From the NCBI RefSeq assembly GCF_029892425.1, contig NZ_JARXWB010000033.1:1-64000 (forward strand): a DNA stretch of 64,000 nucleotides. The letters run 5' to 3'. Origin of the DNA: Bradyrhizobium sp. BR13661 (GTDB lineage: Bacteria > Pseudomonadota > Alphaproteobacteria > Rhizobiales > Xanthobacteraceae). This document shows, one piece after another, positions 25,088 to 33,306 of the stretch. The number at the start of each line of letters is the position of its first letter. Position 1 is the stretch's first letter. The position numbers were made by a program, and so were the translations under genes. The notes under the pieces were generated by a model that was given only the letters and a program-made list of their open reading frames with translations, had not been told where the DNA came from and searched no databases.

Positions 25088-27595
25088 CTATTTGTTGAGG
25101 CCGGCCGTGGGTGCAACGCCCGCCGGGGTCGGTGCCACCGGCAGGGCCGAGACCACGGCTCCCTTGATCATGCGATCGATGCCCTGCGGCGACGACGTAT
25201 CGACGAAGCCTCTGGTCACGAAATCCACCACATCAGCCGGGAATTCGACCGGATTGTCGGTGTGGATGAAGTGACCGGTCTCAGGATAGATCTTGAGCAT
25301 CGGCCGGTTGCCGGCATTGGTCATCCGCGTCATGAAGGGCGAGATGACGTCGCGGCCGAGATCCGTCAGCCCATTGAACGCGGGCGTCGGAATGAACGGC
25401 TCTTTGTCGCCGAACGCGAGGAAGATCGGCGCCTTGATCTGGGTAACCAGCTCATAGAGGTTCTTCGGGTCCTCCTGCTGGAGCTCAGACCCGATCGTGT
25501 AGATGTCGTAGATGAAGACGTTGCACCACTGATCGAGCTCCTTGGGATTGCCCTTGATGAGGCCGACGCGCTGCTCGGTGTGGAAGCGGGCATATTCGCT
25601 GTCGCTGAAGAAATAGCCACTCTTGGATGCCGACACCACCCCGGTCGCTGGGTCCCGCTTCTTGAAGTAGAAGAAATCGCGGACGCTCTGCTCATCCCGC
25701 GCCTTCTCCGCGGCGAGGATGCCGGTCTGGTCCCACGTCGCCTTCCACTTGTCGAAATCATGGCCAAAGGCCGGCTCGAACAGCTTTGCCTTCTTGTCCT
25801 TGGCGATGGTGATCTCGCGCGGATATTCCTCGAGGCCCGACGGCGCTTCGAGCGCAAGCCCCTGCACCGCATCCGGCCAGGTCAGCGCGTAGCCCATCAC
25901 GAACTGGCCGCCGAGCGAGTGGCCGAGATAATAGGCCTTCTTCACGCCGAGCTGGTTGACGACGAGGTCATAGATCACTTCGCGCATGTCTTGCATGGTG
26001 CGTGCCGGGCTCTTGTCGAGATTGCCCGGGCCGGACATGCCGTAATGCGGCAGGTCGGGCACGATCACGCGCAGGCCGCTGCGGAGCGCATACTGCATGA
26101 TGTTACCGTAATGGCCGCCGAACGCGCCCTTGCCATGAATGATGACGAGCACCTTCGGATCCTTGTCGGTGCCGTTGTACTCATCCATGTAGCCGATCTG
26201 CCAAGTGGTCCCACTCTTCTCCTTGGCGTTGGCGTATTTGACCGGATATGGATAGGTCACAAAATCCTTCCAGAAGGACTTTTGCGGATCGATCTTTTCG
26301 GCCACGCCTGGCACGCGATAGTTCTTGTCGACGAACTTCTGCGCGCGGTCGAGTGCCGCGACGTCATCCATGAAGGCGACGAATTTCGGATCGTTCTTGC
26401 GATCGTTGATGATCGGGAACACGCCGTAATGCGCGACCGGACTCTCCTCCGCGATGAGGTCAGCACCGGGCACGCGATCAACGGCCTTCTGGGCGAGCTT
26501 GAAGTTGAGCCACTGGTCGTTGGTGATGTGCATCACCAGCGTGCGCGCGCGGATGCGACCGAGATAGGGATTGACGTTGTGGATCTCGCCGACCCGGTTG
26601 CGCCAGACGAGGTCGACTGCGTCGTAGAGCTTGGCCCGGTTGGTGACGCTCAGTCCCGCCTTCTCGTTCGGCGCGTCCCAGTAGAAGATCTCAGGCTGCA
26701 CCGCACTCCAGTTCTGGGTCGTACGGAAGCCAAAGTCGTAACCGGTCATGCCCAGGATCGACCAGCCGAACGCCACGCCCGGCACCGGATGCTTTTCCTT
26801 GGGCAGCTTGTAATAGTCGCCCTTGGTCGCCTGCCACACTGGGTCGGACTCAATCGCGGCCGTCATCATCTGAAACGTCCAGTTGCCGACGGGGTCCTCG
26901 CTATCCGACTGCGTGGTGCCGCCGATCGGCATCAGCGCGTTGACATATTCCGGATGCATCACGCCCCAGACATAGGTCTGCGTGCCGCCCATCGAGACAC
27001 CAGCGACCAGTGCAACGCGTGCGACCTTCAACTCGTCACGCAGCAGGCGATAATTTGCCTGCACCATGTCGTAGTAGCTGTATTGCGGAAACTTGATGCC
27101 GAGACCGTCCGACGGCTTGCTGGCGCCCCAGGTGCCGAGCGGGTCGACCATGATGACGTAGTAGCGATCGGTATCGATCGGCCGACCAGGCCCGATGATG
27201 GGAACGCCGCCCGAAAGCGCAGCGCCCTTGACCCACTGCTCATACATGTCGGTGGAGTCGCCGGAATAGTAGGAATTGATCACGACTGCATTGGTGATCT
27301 CGCCGCTCGCATTCTTTCGGGCGTTGCCGATCGCGATGTAGGCGGTGCGCAGCTTGCCCCCACCGAGCGATTCCAGCGTCACGCCGCCCTCGCCGCCGTT
27401 CTCCCATTTCGAGGGATCGGCGAGGTCATACTTCCCGCCGAGGCGGAAGTTGGCGATCTCGTAATATTTCTTGAGACCGTCATGCTGCACCTGCGACGAG
27501 CGACGCGTGAACGGCTGCCCCACCGCAAGCGCGGTGCCGACCAGCAACAGGATCAAACTGACGAAGCAATGTTGGAGCGCGGCTCTCACGGTCAT
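25088..27595 (-). CDS. Exported protein with two alpha/beta-hydrolase domains
   Basis: The 835-residue protein has a signal peptide (LILLLVGTALAVG, residues 1-26) and two complete-looking hydrolase units. The first (about 40-395) resembles the homoserine-acetyltransferase type, with nucleophile S201 in VAGVSMGGTQT and a gate-like GIKFPQYSYYDMVQA. The second (about 475-800) has VLVIIHGKGAFGGH, nucleophile S560 in YLGHSLGGQF and His in PETGHFIHTDNP. The start at 27595 has GGGAGGAG upstream; an earlier in-frame ATG at 27643 lies near the FixK box. It heads the hydrolase-phasin unit. Neither substrate is known; a role with extracellular or periplasmic hydroxy-esters is speculative. Confidence 0.83.
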   Translation of the reverse strand: MTVRAALQHCFVSLILLLVGTALAVGQPFTRRSSQVQHDGLKKYYEIANFRLGGKYDLADPSKWENGGEGGVTLESLGGGKLRTAYIAIGNARKNASGEITNAVVINSYYSGDSTDMYEQWVKGAALSGGVPIIGPGRPIDTDRYYVIMVDPLGTWGASKPSDGLGIKFPQYSYYDMVQANYRLLRDELKVARVALVAGVSMGGTQTYVWGVMHPEYVNALMPIGGTTQSDSEDPVGNWTFQMMTAAIESDPVWQATKGDYYKLPKEKHPVPGVAFGWSILGMTGYDFGFRTTQNWSAVQPEIFYWDAPNEKAGLSVTNRAKLYDAVDLVWRNRVGEIHNVNPYLGRIRARTLVMHITNDQWLNFKLAQKAVDRVPGADLIAEESPVAHYGVFPIINDRKNDPKFVAFMDDVAALDRAQKFVDKNYRVPGVAEKIDPQKSFWKDFVTYPYPVKYANAKEKSGTTWQIGYMDEYNGTDKDPKVLVIIHGKGAFGGHYGNIMQYALRSGLRVIVPDLPHYGMSGPGNLDKSPARTMQDMREVIYDLVVNQLGVKKAYYLGHSLGGQFVMGYALTWPDAVQGLALEAPSGLEEYPREITIAKDKKAKLFEPAFGHDFDKWKATWDQTGILAAEKARDEQSVRDFFYFKKRDPATGVVSASKSGYFFSDSEYARFHTEQRVGLIKGNPKELDQWCNVFIYDIYTIGSELQQEDPKNLYELVTQIKAPIFLAFGDKEPFIPTPAFNGLTDLGRDVISPFMTRMTNAGNRPMLKIYPETGHFIHTDNPVEFPADVVDFVTRGFVDTSSPQGIDRMIKGAVVSALPVAPTPAGVAPTAGLNK

Positions 27596-27654
27596 GACGG
27601 ACTCCTCCCGGCAATGGTTTTGAGCGCACGCTAGGTCGGGCATCGGGCCGAGGT

Positions 27655-27668
27655 TTGATTTAGCTCAA
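27655..27668. promoter_or_regulatory. FixK/FNR-type box, divergent
   Basis: TTGATTTAGCTCAA fits TTGA-N6-TCAA. It ends 59 bases from the two-domain hydrolase start (27595) and 54 bases from the plus-strand hydrolase start (27723). Confidence 0.75.
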
Positions 27669-27722
27669 TGGATTGCTCGCGCCTGCGTTGAGGATCGCCG
27701 CAATCATCACGCAGGTCCCGCA

Positions 27723-28649
27723 ATGCCCTTCCTCAGTCACGGCTCATACCGGATCCGCTATGAGCTGGATGGGCCGGCGGATGCACCGGCTTATGTGCTG
27801 GTCAACGGTCTCACGCAATATTCCGAGCTATGGGGGGCCTACCGTGACGCGCTGATCGCGCGGGGCTTCCGGGTCGCGACCTTCGACCTGCTCGGCCAGG
27901 GAATCTCCGACAAGCCCGCGCTGTATATCAACCAGGACGACCACGTCGCCGTGCTGCATCGGCTGATCGGCGAGCTCGGCGACGGGCCGATCTTCCTCAG
28001 CGGCATCAGCTTTGGCGGCCTGATCGCGCTCCGCTATGCCATCGAGCATGGCGCGCGGCTGTCGGGCCTCGTGCCGATGAGCTGTTTTGCGGAGCTGTCG
28101 CCGCAGCTGCTGCTGATCGGCAATGCCTTGCGCACCGGGCTCATTCTTGGGGGCACCAGCTATCTCCAGGATCTGCTGCTGCCGATGAACCTGTCCGACG
28201 AATGGCTGAAGCCGCTGCTGGACAAGCTCGACAGCGTCAAACGACAGGGCTGGCTGGTCAACGACGTCTATGCGCTGCAGAACCTGATGGAATCTTTCCT
28301 CGACTTCAAGCCGCTCACGCCGCTTCTGGCGTCCATCGCTCTGCCGACCATGATCCTGAATGGCGAGTTCGACTTCCTTACGCCGCGGGCGCTGCACGAA
28401 ACCCTCCGTGTCGAGATTCCCAACAGCGCGCTCGTCATCATCCCGAGAGCGTATCACGCCTTCACGCTCGAGAAGGCGGCGCTGACAGCGGATCTGTTGG
28501 CGCGATTTGCCGAGGACGTGATGGCCGGCCGCTGGCAAGGCAACAAGCAGGTGTTGATCGCGCCGGAAGATCCCGGCGGTGCGCTTGCGCCCTTCCCTGA
28601 AGGCTACGACCATCTGCGCGCGATCCCGGTGCAGAGGGCCGCGACATGA
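27723..28649 (+). CDS. Alpha/beta hydrolase
   Basis: The 308-residue cytoplasmic hydrolase has VLVNGLTQYSELW (oxyanion region, about 25-37), FDLLGQGISDKP, nucleophile elbow SGISFGGL (Ser at about 97), acid in NGEFDFLTP and His in AYHAF. The general fold is certain and the substrate is not. It is the first plus-strand gene from the FixK-type box at 27655 and overlaps the next gene by four bases (ATGA), so the two are coupled. Confidence 0.82.
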   Translation: MPFLSHGSYRIRYELDGPADAPAYVLVNGLTQYSELWGAYRDALIARGFRVATFDLLGQGISDKPALYINQDDHVAVLHRLIGELGDGPIFLSGISFGGLIALRYAIEHGARLSGLVPMSCFAELSPQLLLIGNALRTGLILGGTSYLQDLLLPMNLSDEWLKPLLDKLDSVKRQGWLVNDVYALQNLMESFLDFKPLTPLLASIALPTMILNGEFDFLTPRALHETLRVEIPNSALVIIPRAYHAFTLEKAALTADLLARFAEDVMAGRWQGNKQVLIAPEDPGGALAPFPEGYDHLRAIPVQRAAT

Positions 28650-29254
28650 GCACATTCTTTGGCCCCCTGGAGCCTGATGGCCGCGTATCGCCGCGCCAGC
28701 AGACGCGGGTGGCTGCGTTCCTGGTCTCCGCCCATGGCGCGTTGGCGCGCCAATTCGGACTGGCTCTCCCCGCGAAATTCGAGGCCGCCTGGCAGACCGA
28801 GTTGAACGCGCAGTTCTATCGCGAGAGCGAGATCGTCTCGCTGCTGATGCGCGCGACCACATGGGTGCCGGACCTTGCGCTCGTCCCCCTGGCGGCGTCC
28901 TGGGAAATAGCCTGGCTCCCCGTCCCGACCGACGGCATCGCCGATCACGCCCACGCGCAGGCCATCCACCTTGCGACACTTGCGCACGCCGTGCACGCCG
29001 GGATACGGCCAGCAGCGCTGCTGCCGACAGAGGCAAACGCGAACGACCCCTTCGTGTTCGCCCTCCGCCGGATCGAATTCGAAAGCAGCCGGCTGCTGCA
29101 GGCGCAGATCCTGTACCTGAAGGGGCCGGACCTCCTTCCTTTCCGGGACTCCGTCAGCGCCGCGCTCGAACGACGGCATGCCGAGGTGCGCCGGCTCTGG
29201 ACGGAGACGCTGGAAAGCATCGGCATCTCATTTGCGGATGACACGAAGCGTTGA
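28646..29254 (+). CDS. Helical protein of unknown function, coupled to a hydrolase
   Basis: I do not recognise this 202-residue protein. It has no signal peptide or TM segment, is predicted mainly helical, and contains two Trp-rich stretches (TTWVPDLALVPLAASWEIAWLP). The C-terminal helix region has RRHAEVRRLWTETLESIG. The start overlaps the preceding hydrolase by four bases. Its stop codon TGA overlaps the next FixK-type box (29251). The context suggests an accessory protein for the hydrolase or for polyester metabolism, with low confidence. Confidence 0.65.
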   Translation: MSTFFGPLEPDGRVSPRQQTRVAAFLVSAHGALARQFGLALPAKFEAAWQTELNAQFYRESEIVSLLMRATTWVPDLALVPLAASWEIAWLPVPTDGIADHAHAQAIHLATLAHAVHAGIRPAALLPTEANANDPFVFALRRIEFESSRLLQAQILYLKGPDLLPFRDSVSAALERRHAEVRRLWTETLESIGISFADDTKR

Positions 29255-29264
29255 CGCAGATCAA
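29251..29264. promoter_or_regulatory. FixK/FNR-type box upstream of the CoA-transferase operon
   Basis: TTGACGCAGATCAA fits TTGA-N6-TCAA. Its first half-site includes the stop codon of the upstream gene. It ends 66 bases before the scoA start at 29331, the same spacing as at several other boxes here. Confidence 0.75.
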
Positions 29265-29330
29265 AGATGCAGGATCGCGCGCGCCCAAGATTGATGTGCA
29301 TCTCTCAAGCCTGCCGAGCGGGGTTCGTCC

Positions 29331-29978
29331 ATGAAGGCCGTTTCCGTCGAAGAAGCCGTTGCGATGATCCCGGCCGGCGCGAGCGTCATGGTCGGCGGGT
29401 TCATGGGCGTCGGCACGCCCGAGCGTCTGCTCGACGAGCTCGTCCGGCAGAACAAGACCGGCCTGTCATTGATCTGCAATGATGCGGCCACGCCCGGCAA
29501 GGGTGTCGGCAAGCTGTTCGATGCGGGGCATGTCGCGAAGCTGACCGCCACCCATATCGGGCTCAATCCGAAGGCGCAGCAGCAGATGCTGGGCAACCAG
29601 ATCGCGGTCGAGCTCGTGCCCCAAGGTACCTTCGTCGAGCGCATCCGCGCCGGTGGCTGCGGCCTCGGCGGCGTGTTGACGCCGACCGGCGTCGGCACGC
29701 TCGTTGCCGAAGGCAAGCGCCAGATCGAGGTCGACGGCAAGCCGTTCCTGCTCGAGACCGCCATCCGCGCCCAGTTCGCGCTGGTCCACGCCTTCCTCGC
29801 CGACTACCTCGGCAACCTCACCTACGCGCTCACGGCGCGCAATTTCAATCCGATCATGGCGATGGCGGCGGACACGGTGATCGTGACGGCCGAGCATATC
29901 GTCCCCGTCGGTGTGATCGCGCCGGATCATGTCGTGACGCCGGCGCCGCTCGTCGACTATCTCATTGCGAACGGGTAA
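29331..29978 (+). CDS. scoA: 3-oxoacid CoA-transferase subunit A
   Basis: The 215-residue protein is the A subunit of a two-subunit family-I CoA-transferase (SCOT/PcaIJ/AtoDA type). It opens with EEAVAMIPAGASVMVGGFMGVGTPERLLDEL and contains the family CoA-site region GGCGLGGVLTPTGVGTLVAEGK near 105-126. With subunit B it transfers CoA between succinyl-CoA (or acetyl-CoA) and a 3-oxoacid such as acetoacetate. It is the first gene of the plus-strand unit scoA-scoB-maoC behind the FixK-type box at 29251. The exact donor and acceptor cannot be decided. Confidence 0.9.
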   Translation: MKAVSVEEAVAMIPAGASVMVGGFMGVGTPERLLDELVRQNKTGLSLICNDAATPGKGVGKLFDAGHVAKLTATHIGLNPKAQQQMLGNQIAVELVPQGTFVERIRAGGCGLGGVLTPTGVGTLVAEGKRQIEVDGKPFLLETAIRAQFALVHAFLADYLGNLTYALTARNFNPIMAMAADTVIVTAEHIVPVGVIAPDHVVTPAPLVDYLIANG

Positions 29979-29982
29979 GACC

Positions 29983-30633
29983 ATGGATCCGCAGATCATC
30001 ATCGCCCGCCGCGTCGCCAAGGAATTGAAGAGCGGCAACCTCGTCAATCTCGGCATCGGCATCCCGACGCTGGTGGCGAACTACGTGTCATCAGATCTCA
30101 AGGTGTTCTTCCAGTCGGAGAACGGGCTGATCGGCACCGGGCCTATCCCCGAGCAGGGCATGGCGCATCCGCTGCTGACCGACGCTGGCGGCCGGCCGAT
30201 CAGTGCGCTGCCAGGGGCGGCCACCTTCGACAGCGCGATTTCGTTCGGCCTGATCCGTGGCGGTCATGTCGACGTCACCGTGCTCGGCGGCCTGCAGGTC
30301 GATGCGCATGGCCTCCTCGCCAACTGGATGATCCCCGGCAAGATGGTGCCGGGGATGGGCGGGGCGATGGACCTCGTCAGCGGCGCCAAGCGCGTCATCG
30401 TCGCCATGCAGCACGCCGCCAAGGGCAAGTCGAAGATCGTTCCCAAATGCACCCTGCCCCTGACGTCGGCGCGTCCGGTGAGCCTAGTCGTGACGGACCT
30501 AGCCGTGATCGGCTTTCCCGACGGCAAGGCGACTCTGCTGGAAACCGCGCCCAACATCAGCGTCGGCGAGGTCTTGGCGGTCACGGAGGCCGAGCTCGTC
30601 GTTCCCGACCATGTCCCCCAGATGAAACTCTGA
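29983..30633 (+). CDS. scoB: 3-oxoacid CoA-transferase subunit B
   Basis: The 216-residue B subunit carries the catalytic glutamate, E46, in the conserved SENG motif (FFQSENGLIGTGP). The GGHVDVTVLGGLQVD segment is near 87-101, and GMGGAMDLVSGAKRVIVAMQH near 124-144. The start at 29983 lies four bases after the scoA stop. The enzyme would let acetoacetate or other short acids enter or leave the CoA pool without ATP, fitting ketone and polyhydroxybutyrate turnover. The acetoacetyl-CoA synthetase at 57521 is an alternative ATP-dependent route. Confidence 0.9.
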   Translation: MDPQIIIARRVAKELKSGNLVNLGIGIPTLVANYVSSDLKVFFQSENGLIGTGPIPEQGMAHPLLTDAGGRPISALPGAATFDSAISFGLIRGGHVDVTVLGGLQVDAHGLLANWMIPGKMVPGMGGAMDLVSGAKRVIVAMQHAAKGKSKIVPKCTLPLTSARPVSLVVTDLAVIGFPDGKATLLETAPNISVGEVLAVTEAELVVPDHVPQMKL

Positions 30634-30643
30634 GGTGACGGCC

Positions 30644-31102
30644 ATGCGGGTGTTCAGCGACTTCAACGAGATCAAATCCGCCGTTGGCACCGAGATCGGC
30701 GTCAGCGACTGGGTCGAGGTGACCCAGGATCGCATCAACCAGTTTGCGGAGGCGACCTGCGACGAACAGTGGATCCATGTCGACCAGGCGCGCGCCGCCA
30801 AGGAGATGCCCGGCGGCAAGACCATCGCCCATGGGCTGCTGTCGCTCGCACTCGCGCCGCTGTTCATCCGCTCGGTGATCGGGCTGAAGGGCCTGCGCAA
30901 TACGCTCAACTATGGCGCCGACCGGATTCGCTATCTCGCGCCGGTGCCGGCAGGTTCAAAGCTGCGCGGCCGCGTCAGCGTCGCGGAGGCCGAGGACGTG
31001 CCGCCGGACGGGCTGCGCGTGAACTACCATCTCGTGATCGAGATCGAGGGCGGCAAGAAGCCGGCCTGCGTCGCCGAGCTGATCGCCCTGCACTATCGCT
31101 GA
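30644..31102 (+). CDS. MaoC-type (R)-specific enoyl-CoA hydratase
   Basis: The 152-residue hot-dog-fold protein has the hydratase-2 dyad D40 and H45 in the D-x4-H motif (CDEQWIHVD). The following region, GGKTIAHGLLSLALAP, is typical of MaoC/PhaJ-like proteins. These enzymes hydrate trans-2-enoyl-CoA to (R)-3-hydroxyacyl-CoA, a polyhydroxyalkanoate precursor. The start at 30644 is chosen over the in-frame GTG at 30635 because TGAGGTG sits at the right distance. It is the last gene of the scoAB unit and is convergent with fabI. Confidence 0.87.
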   Translation: MRVFSDFNEIKSAVGTEIGVSDWVEVTQDRINQFAEATCDEQWIHVDQARAAKEMPGGKTIAHGLLSLALAPLFIRSVIGLKGLRNTLNYGADRIRYLAPVPAGSKLRGRVSVAEAEDVPPDGLRVNYHLVIEIEGGKKPACVAELIALHYR

Positions 31103-31156
31103 GCAAAAAGCAGCGTCCGCTATCGCGGCGGTTGGGCTCTGCGGCAAGGGCTGATC

Positions 31157-31276
31157 ATGCCACTATGCCGGTGTTTTGCCCGACGGAGCAACTGGATTTT
31201 GGCTGACCTGTTTTCAGCGACGAAAAACGTAATGACGACAAGCCTATGCCTACTGTGCATGGGGTTGTTTTCGCTT
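31157..31276. repeat. Degenerate copy of a dispersed intergenic repeat (tentative)
   Basis: The segment from ATGCCGGTGTTTTGCCCGA (near 31163) to GTGCATGGGGTTGTTTTCG (near 31255) matches, from memory, the ends of an intergenic repeat common in Bradyrhizobium genomes. Only one copy is present in this window, so repetition cannot be shown here. It fills most of the gap between the convergent maoC and fabI genes. I see no clear terminator hairpin in it. Confidence 0.45.
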
Positions 31277-31289
31277 GTTCGAATTCGCG

Positions 31290-32078
31290 TCAATCGATGA
31301 TGTGATAGCCGCCGTCGATGTAGAGTACACCGCCGGTGATCAGCTTGGCGCCGTCGAGCGCGAGGAACGCCGTAGCATTGCCGACATCGTCAATGCTGAC
31401 CAGGCTGCGCGTCGGCGCCTTGGATTGCGCCTTGTCCATGAGCTCGTCGAATTCAGGGATGCCTGAGGCCGCGCGCGTCGCCAGCGGCCCCGGCGAAATC
31501 GCGTGGACGCGAATGCCTTTCGGGCCGAGCTCGGCAGCGATGTAGCGAACCGAGGCTTCAAGCGCCGCTTTCGCGACGCCCATCACGTTGTAGTTCTCCA
31601 CCACCATCTGGCTGCCGTAATAGGTCATCGTGAACAGCGTGCCGCCATTCTTCATCAGGGGCTCGGCGAGATGAGCCATGCGCATGAACGACCAGCACGA
31701 CACGTCCATGGTCTTCAGAAAGCCGTCGCGACCGACGTCGACGACACGGCCGTGCAAGGCCTCCTTCGGCGAGAAAGCAATGGAATGAAGCAGGAAATCG
31801 AGCTGCCCCCATTCCGATGCGATGCGCTCGAACACGGCTTCCGTCTGGCCTTCGACCATCACATCCATCGGCATGAAGATCGGCGCCTCCAGCGCCTGCG
31901 CCAGCGGCTCGACATGCTTTTTGGCGCGGTCGTTCAGGTAGGTCACCGCGAGGTCGGCGCCGAGCGCGCGAAACGCCCGCGCGCAGCCCCAGGCGATCGA
32001 CTGGTCGTTGGCGATGCCGACGATCAATCCCTTCTTGCCCCTGAGGGCCACCTTGCTGTCAGGGAATACGGGGATCAT
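31290..32078 (-). CDS. fabI: Enoyl-[acyl-carrier-protein] reductase, FabI type
   Basis: The 262-residue SDR-family protein has the FabI nucleotide motif GIANDQSIAWG at residues 21-31. The catalytic pair is Y163-x6-K170 (ENYNVMGVAK), with SPGPLATRAASGI near 194-206. FabI reduces enoyl-ACP in fatty-acid synthesis. A copy embedded in an ackA-pta operon is unlikely to be the only housekeeping FabI and may use enoyl-CoA or act as an NADH sink under low oxygen (inference). The start overlaps the ackA stop by four bases, so it is the fourth gene of the DUF3141-pta-ackA-fabI operon. Confidence 0.9.
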   Translation of the reverse strand: MIPVFPDSKVALRGKKGLIVGIANDQSIAWGCARAFRALGADLAVTYLNDRAKKHVEPLAQALEAPIFMPMDVMVEGQTEAVFERIASEWGQLDFLLHSIAFSPKEALHGRVVDVGRDGFLKTMDVSCWSFMRMAHLAEPLMKNGGTLFTMTYYGSQMVVENYNVMGVAKAALEASVRYIAAELGPKGIRVHAISPGPLATRAASGIPEFDELMDKAQSKAPTRSLVSIDDVGNATAFLALDGAKLITGGVLYIDGGYHIID

Positions 32079-33289
32079 GACACCCTCTCAGGTCTTGTGT
32101 TGGTCGCTTGACCGTTCATCAGCAGCGACAGCGTGTGCTGCGCAATCATCAATTCCTCGTCCGTCGGCACGACATAGACGGGGATCTTGCTATCGGTCCG
32201 CGAGATCAGCCGCGCGTGGCGGGCATTCTCCCCGGCATCGAGCGTGACCCCGAGCCAGCCAAGCTGCTCGGCGATGCGCGCGCGGATCGAGGCCGAGTTC
32301 TCGCCGATGCCGGCGGTGAAAACGAACGCGTCCAGGCCCTGCAAGGCCGCAGCCAGCATGCCGGCGTTGAGGCCAATGCGATAGACAAAATAGTCGATGG
32401 CGAGCCGCGCGTACGGGTCGGGGCTTGCTTCCAGCTCGCGCATGTCGTTGCTGACGCCGGAGAGCCCCTTCAAGCCGCAGTTGCGATACAGAAAGTCCTG
32501 CACCTTGTCCGCCGGCATGCCCTTCTCGGAGATCAGATAGAGCACCACGCCGGGGTCGATCTGCCCGGGCCGTGTCCCCATCGGCAATCCGTCGAGCGCC
32601 GTAAAGCCCATGGTGCTCTCGACGCTGCGCCCATCCTTGATCGCGCACATCGAGGCGCCGCTGCCGAGATGGGCCACGATCACGCGCCCCTTCGCGATAT
32701 CGGGCGCCACGCTCGGAAGCGTGCGAGCGATATATTCGTAGGACAGACCATGAAAGCCGTAGCGCCTGACGCCCTCGGCATAGAGCTGCTGCGGGATGGC
32801 GTAGTGATCGGCCACCAGATCATGCGTGCGGTGGAACGCGGTGTCGAAGCAAGCCACTTGCGGCAGCGCCGGAAAATTCGCAAGCAGCGAGCGGATCGGC
32901 GCGAGATTGTGCGGTTGATGCAGCGGCGCAAGGCTGACAAAGCGCTCGAGACGCGACACCACGCCATGGTCGATCAGCACCGGTCTGGAGAAATCCGGAC
33001 CGCCATGCACGACGCGATGGCCGACCGCGATCGGCGTAGCCCTGATCTCGTCGCGCAGCCAATCACCGGCAACGGCCATGGCGGCGGGAACATCAGGCAC
33101 AGATTCGATCGGATAGGCACGATCGGCAAGCGGATCGCCGTTTGCGCCGCTGGCGCGCAGACGCGGGCGGCTGCCGATGCCGTCCATCTGTCCCTTGATC
33201 TGGCGGCGGAGCACACCGTCACCTTCGGCCGAATAGACCTGAAACTTGACGCTGGAGGAGCCGGCATTGACGACAAGGATTGTATCCAT
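32075..33289 (-). CDS. ackA: Acetate kinase
   Basis: The roughly 404-residue protein has the ASKHA signatures VVNAGSSSVKF at the N-terminus, HLGSGASMCAIKDG, and STMGFTALDGLPMGTRPG (the family phosphate-loop region). FTAGIGENS is near the C-terminus. It converts acetyl-phosphate and ADP to acetate and ATP. I prefer the ATG at 33289 (MDTILVV), preceded by AGGGA. An in-frame ATG at 33310 overlaps the pta stop (TGATG). The gene lies directly after pta in the FixK-box operon, giving substrate-level ATP synthesis when respiration is limited. Confidence 0.94.
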   Translation of the reverse strand: MDTILVVNAGSSSVKFQVYSAEGDGVLRRQIKGQMDGIGSRPRLRASGANGDPLADRAYPIESVPDVPAAMAVAGDWLRDEIRATPIAVGHRVVHGGPDFSRPVLIDHGVVSRLERFVSLAPLHQPHNLAPIRSLLANFPALPQVACFDTAFHRTHDLVADHYAIPQQLYAEGVRRYGFHGLSYEYIARTLPSVAPDIAKGRVIVAHLGSGASMCAIKDGRSVESTMGFTALDGLPMGTRPGQIDPGVVLYLISEKGMPADKVQDFLYRNCGLKGLSGVSNDMRELEASPDPYARLAIDYFVYRIGLNAGMLAAALQGLDAFVFTAGIGENSASIRARIAEQLGWLGVTLDAGENARHARLISRTDSKIPVYVVPTDEELMIAQHTLSLLMNGQATNTRPERVS

Positions 33290-33306
33290 GTTCGTATCCC
33301 TGGCCA

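Noticed and set aside
25073..27634. A plus-strand open frame of about 850 codons opposite the two-domain hydrolase
   Set aside because: It mirrors the hydrolase codons and has no family motif or ribosome site; the minus-strand gene has a signal peptide and two nucleophile elbows.
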